Assembly: GCF_041146795.1 (NCBI RefSeq)
Contig: NC_135172.1
Span: 12,266,137 to 12,330,136, forward strand
Direction: 5' to 3'
From: Maylandia zebra
Lineage: Eukaryota; Chordata; Actinopteri; Cichliformes; Cichlidae
Length of the DNA: 64,000 bases
Part shown: positions 63,330-64,000 of the stretch, piece by piece
Layout of the letters: each line of letters starts with the position of its first letter
How positions within the stretch are numbered: position 1 is the stretch's first letter
Made by a program: the position numbers and the translations under genes
The notes under the pieces: model-generated
Databases searched by the model: none
Told to the model about the DNA's origin: nothing
What the model saw: only the letters and a program-made list of their open reading frames with translations

Positions 63330-64000
63330 GAGATAAAAAGTGAACAAATTGTTTAGAAATAGAAAGTTAGTGAGTGCTGCTCAGTGTGTGAGTGGCAAGT
63401 TCTAACTGAGCTGCTCAGTAAATAGCTGTTATGATGTGGAACTCACAGAGCATTTTTTGAAAATATTCATATATATACACTATTTTGTGTTTACAAAAAT
63501 ATCAGACATGTCTAAATCAAAGGCAGCTTATGATCTCTAATTATGATCTTTAATCAACAAATTTAAATAGACGTCCTAATCACAGCTTCTAAAACTAGAC
63601 AACACTATACTGATAAATTCATATAAAACAGCAAAAAGGAGATAAAAGCACTGTCATAAATAGAGAAATAAGTACAGTAAATAAATAAATACAGTTTTTA
63701 AAAAATATAGAAAAAAAACATGTGTCATTTGTTACAACGACAACAAAATAGCAGCTTGGACAAAGCTGTTTCTTCAAACTTCGCCTGCATTTAGGGGCTG
63801 CAAACCTCTGTCCCACAGGAAGAAGCTGAAATCCTCCAATAAGGGGTGGGAGTCATTTAAAGTAGAGTAACTCATCCTCTACAACTGCCTAGTATTCAAG
63901 GACTCTATGTTAAGATGCTCTAACATGGTACAGTACCTTCAGAAACGCCTCAAATTTCTATACTGAAAATTAAATCTCTTCTCAGGAACCTTTTCTCCAT
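63330..64000. other. no recognised feature (edge)
   Basis: This is AT-rich sequence upstream of the TOGARAM-like gene. A 65-codon minus-strand frame at 63619-63816 has a hydrophobic, low-complexity tail and no motif. A promoter could lie here, but no specific element was identified. Confidence 0.35.

Overview
This window is eukaryotic, almost certainly from a teleost fish. It has spliced exons with GT/AG borders, polyadenylation signals, long non-coding spacers, fish-type transposons (Tc1-like, hAT-like, KDZ/Zisupton-like, Tx1/L1-type LINE, Ty3/gypsy, an endogenous-retrovirus-like element), (CA)n and (GATA)n microsatellites, and exon fragments resembling RNF145, filamin, TOGARAM and LSM14B. 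Nothing bacterial or CRISPR-like was seen.

Layout. 1-5.9 kb: a transposase relic of an arthropod-like Tc1/mariner family, interspersed repeats and a few unidentified exon-like pieces. 5.9-10.2 kb: an apparently intact four-exon C2H2 zinc-finger gene on the minus strand whose exon phases all agree (about 470 aa). 11-13 kb: a 58-bp perfect palindrome and a decayed coiled-coil gene built of about 42-residue units. 13.6-18.9 kb: a gypsy pol relic directly followed by a decayed RNF145-like gene, which is split by a 2.04-kb DNA transposon carrying a THAP exon and ends inside its RING domain at a Tc1-like sequence. 19-25.7 kb: filamin exon fragments on opposite strands, a KDZ transposase relic and several hAT/Tc1 remnants. 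27.8-28.6 kb: a GC-rich promoter-like region with a CCAAT/GTCTAC inverted repeat, then an 84-codon ORF with a polyadenylation signal, a candidate small gene.

30.1-40 kb: an old LINE copy split by a young provirus-like element with two 630-bp LTRs that I found to differ at two positions, a tRNA-His-like primer site, a damaged gag zinc knuckle and a polypurine tract, but no visible pol. 40.4-43.3 kb: a Tc1 transposase relic split by a 1985-bp hAT element. 44-53.3 kb: a nest of insertions. An L2-like LINE fragment holds a Tc1/mariner copy, which holds a TGT...ACA-ended insertion, which holds a nearly complete 5.0-kb LINE (15-bp target duplication) and an 868-bp element with perfect terminal inverted repeats of about 50 bp.

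55-63.3 kb, minus strand: a TOGARAM-like gene with phase-consistent exons. Its exon block is tandemly duplicated (about 2.45 and 2.51 kb, nearly identical). A 32-bp coding minisatellite has expanded in its last exon (4 and 6 copies), one copy has a nonsense change, and gypsy-type sequence containing an LSM14B-like fragment separates the last-exon halves. The genes show no common pathway. The region is best read as a few host genes being broken up and rearranged by several generations of transposable elements.
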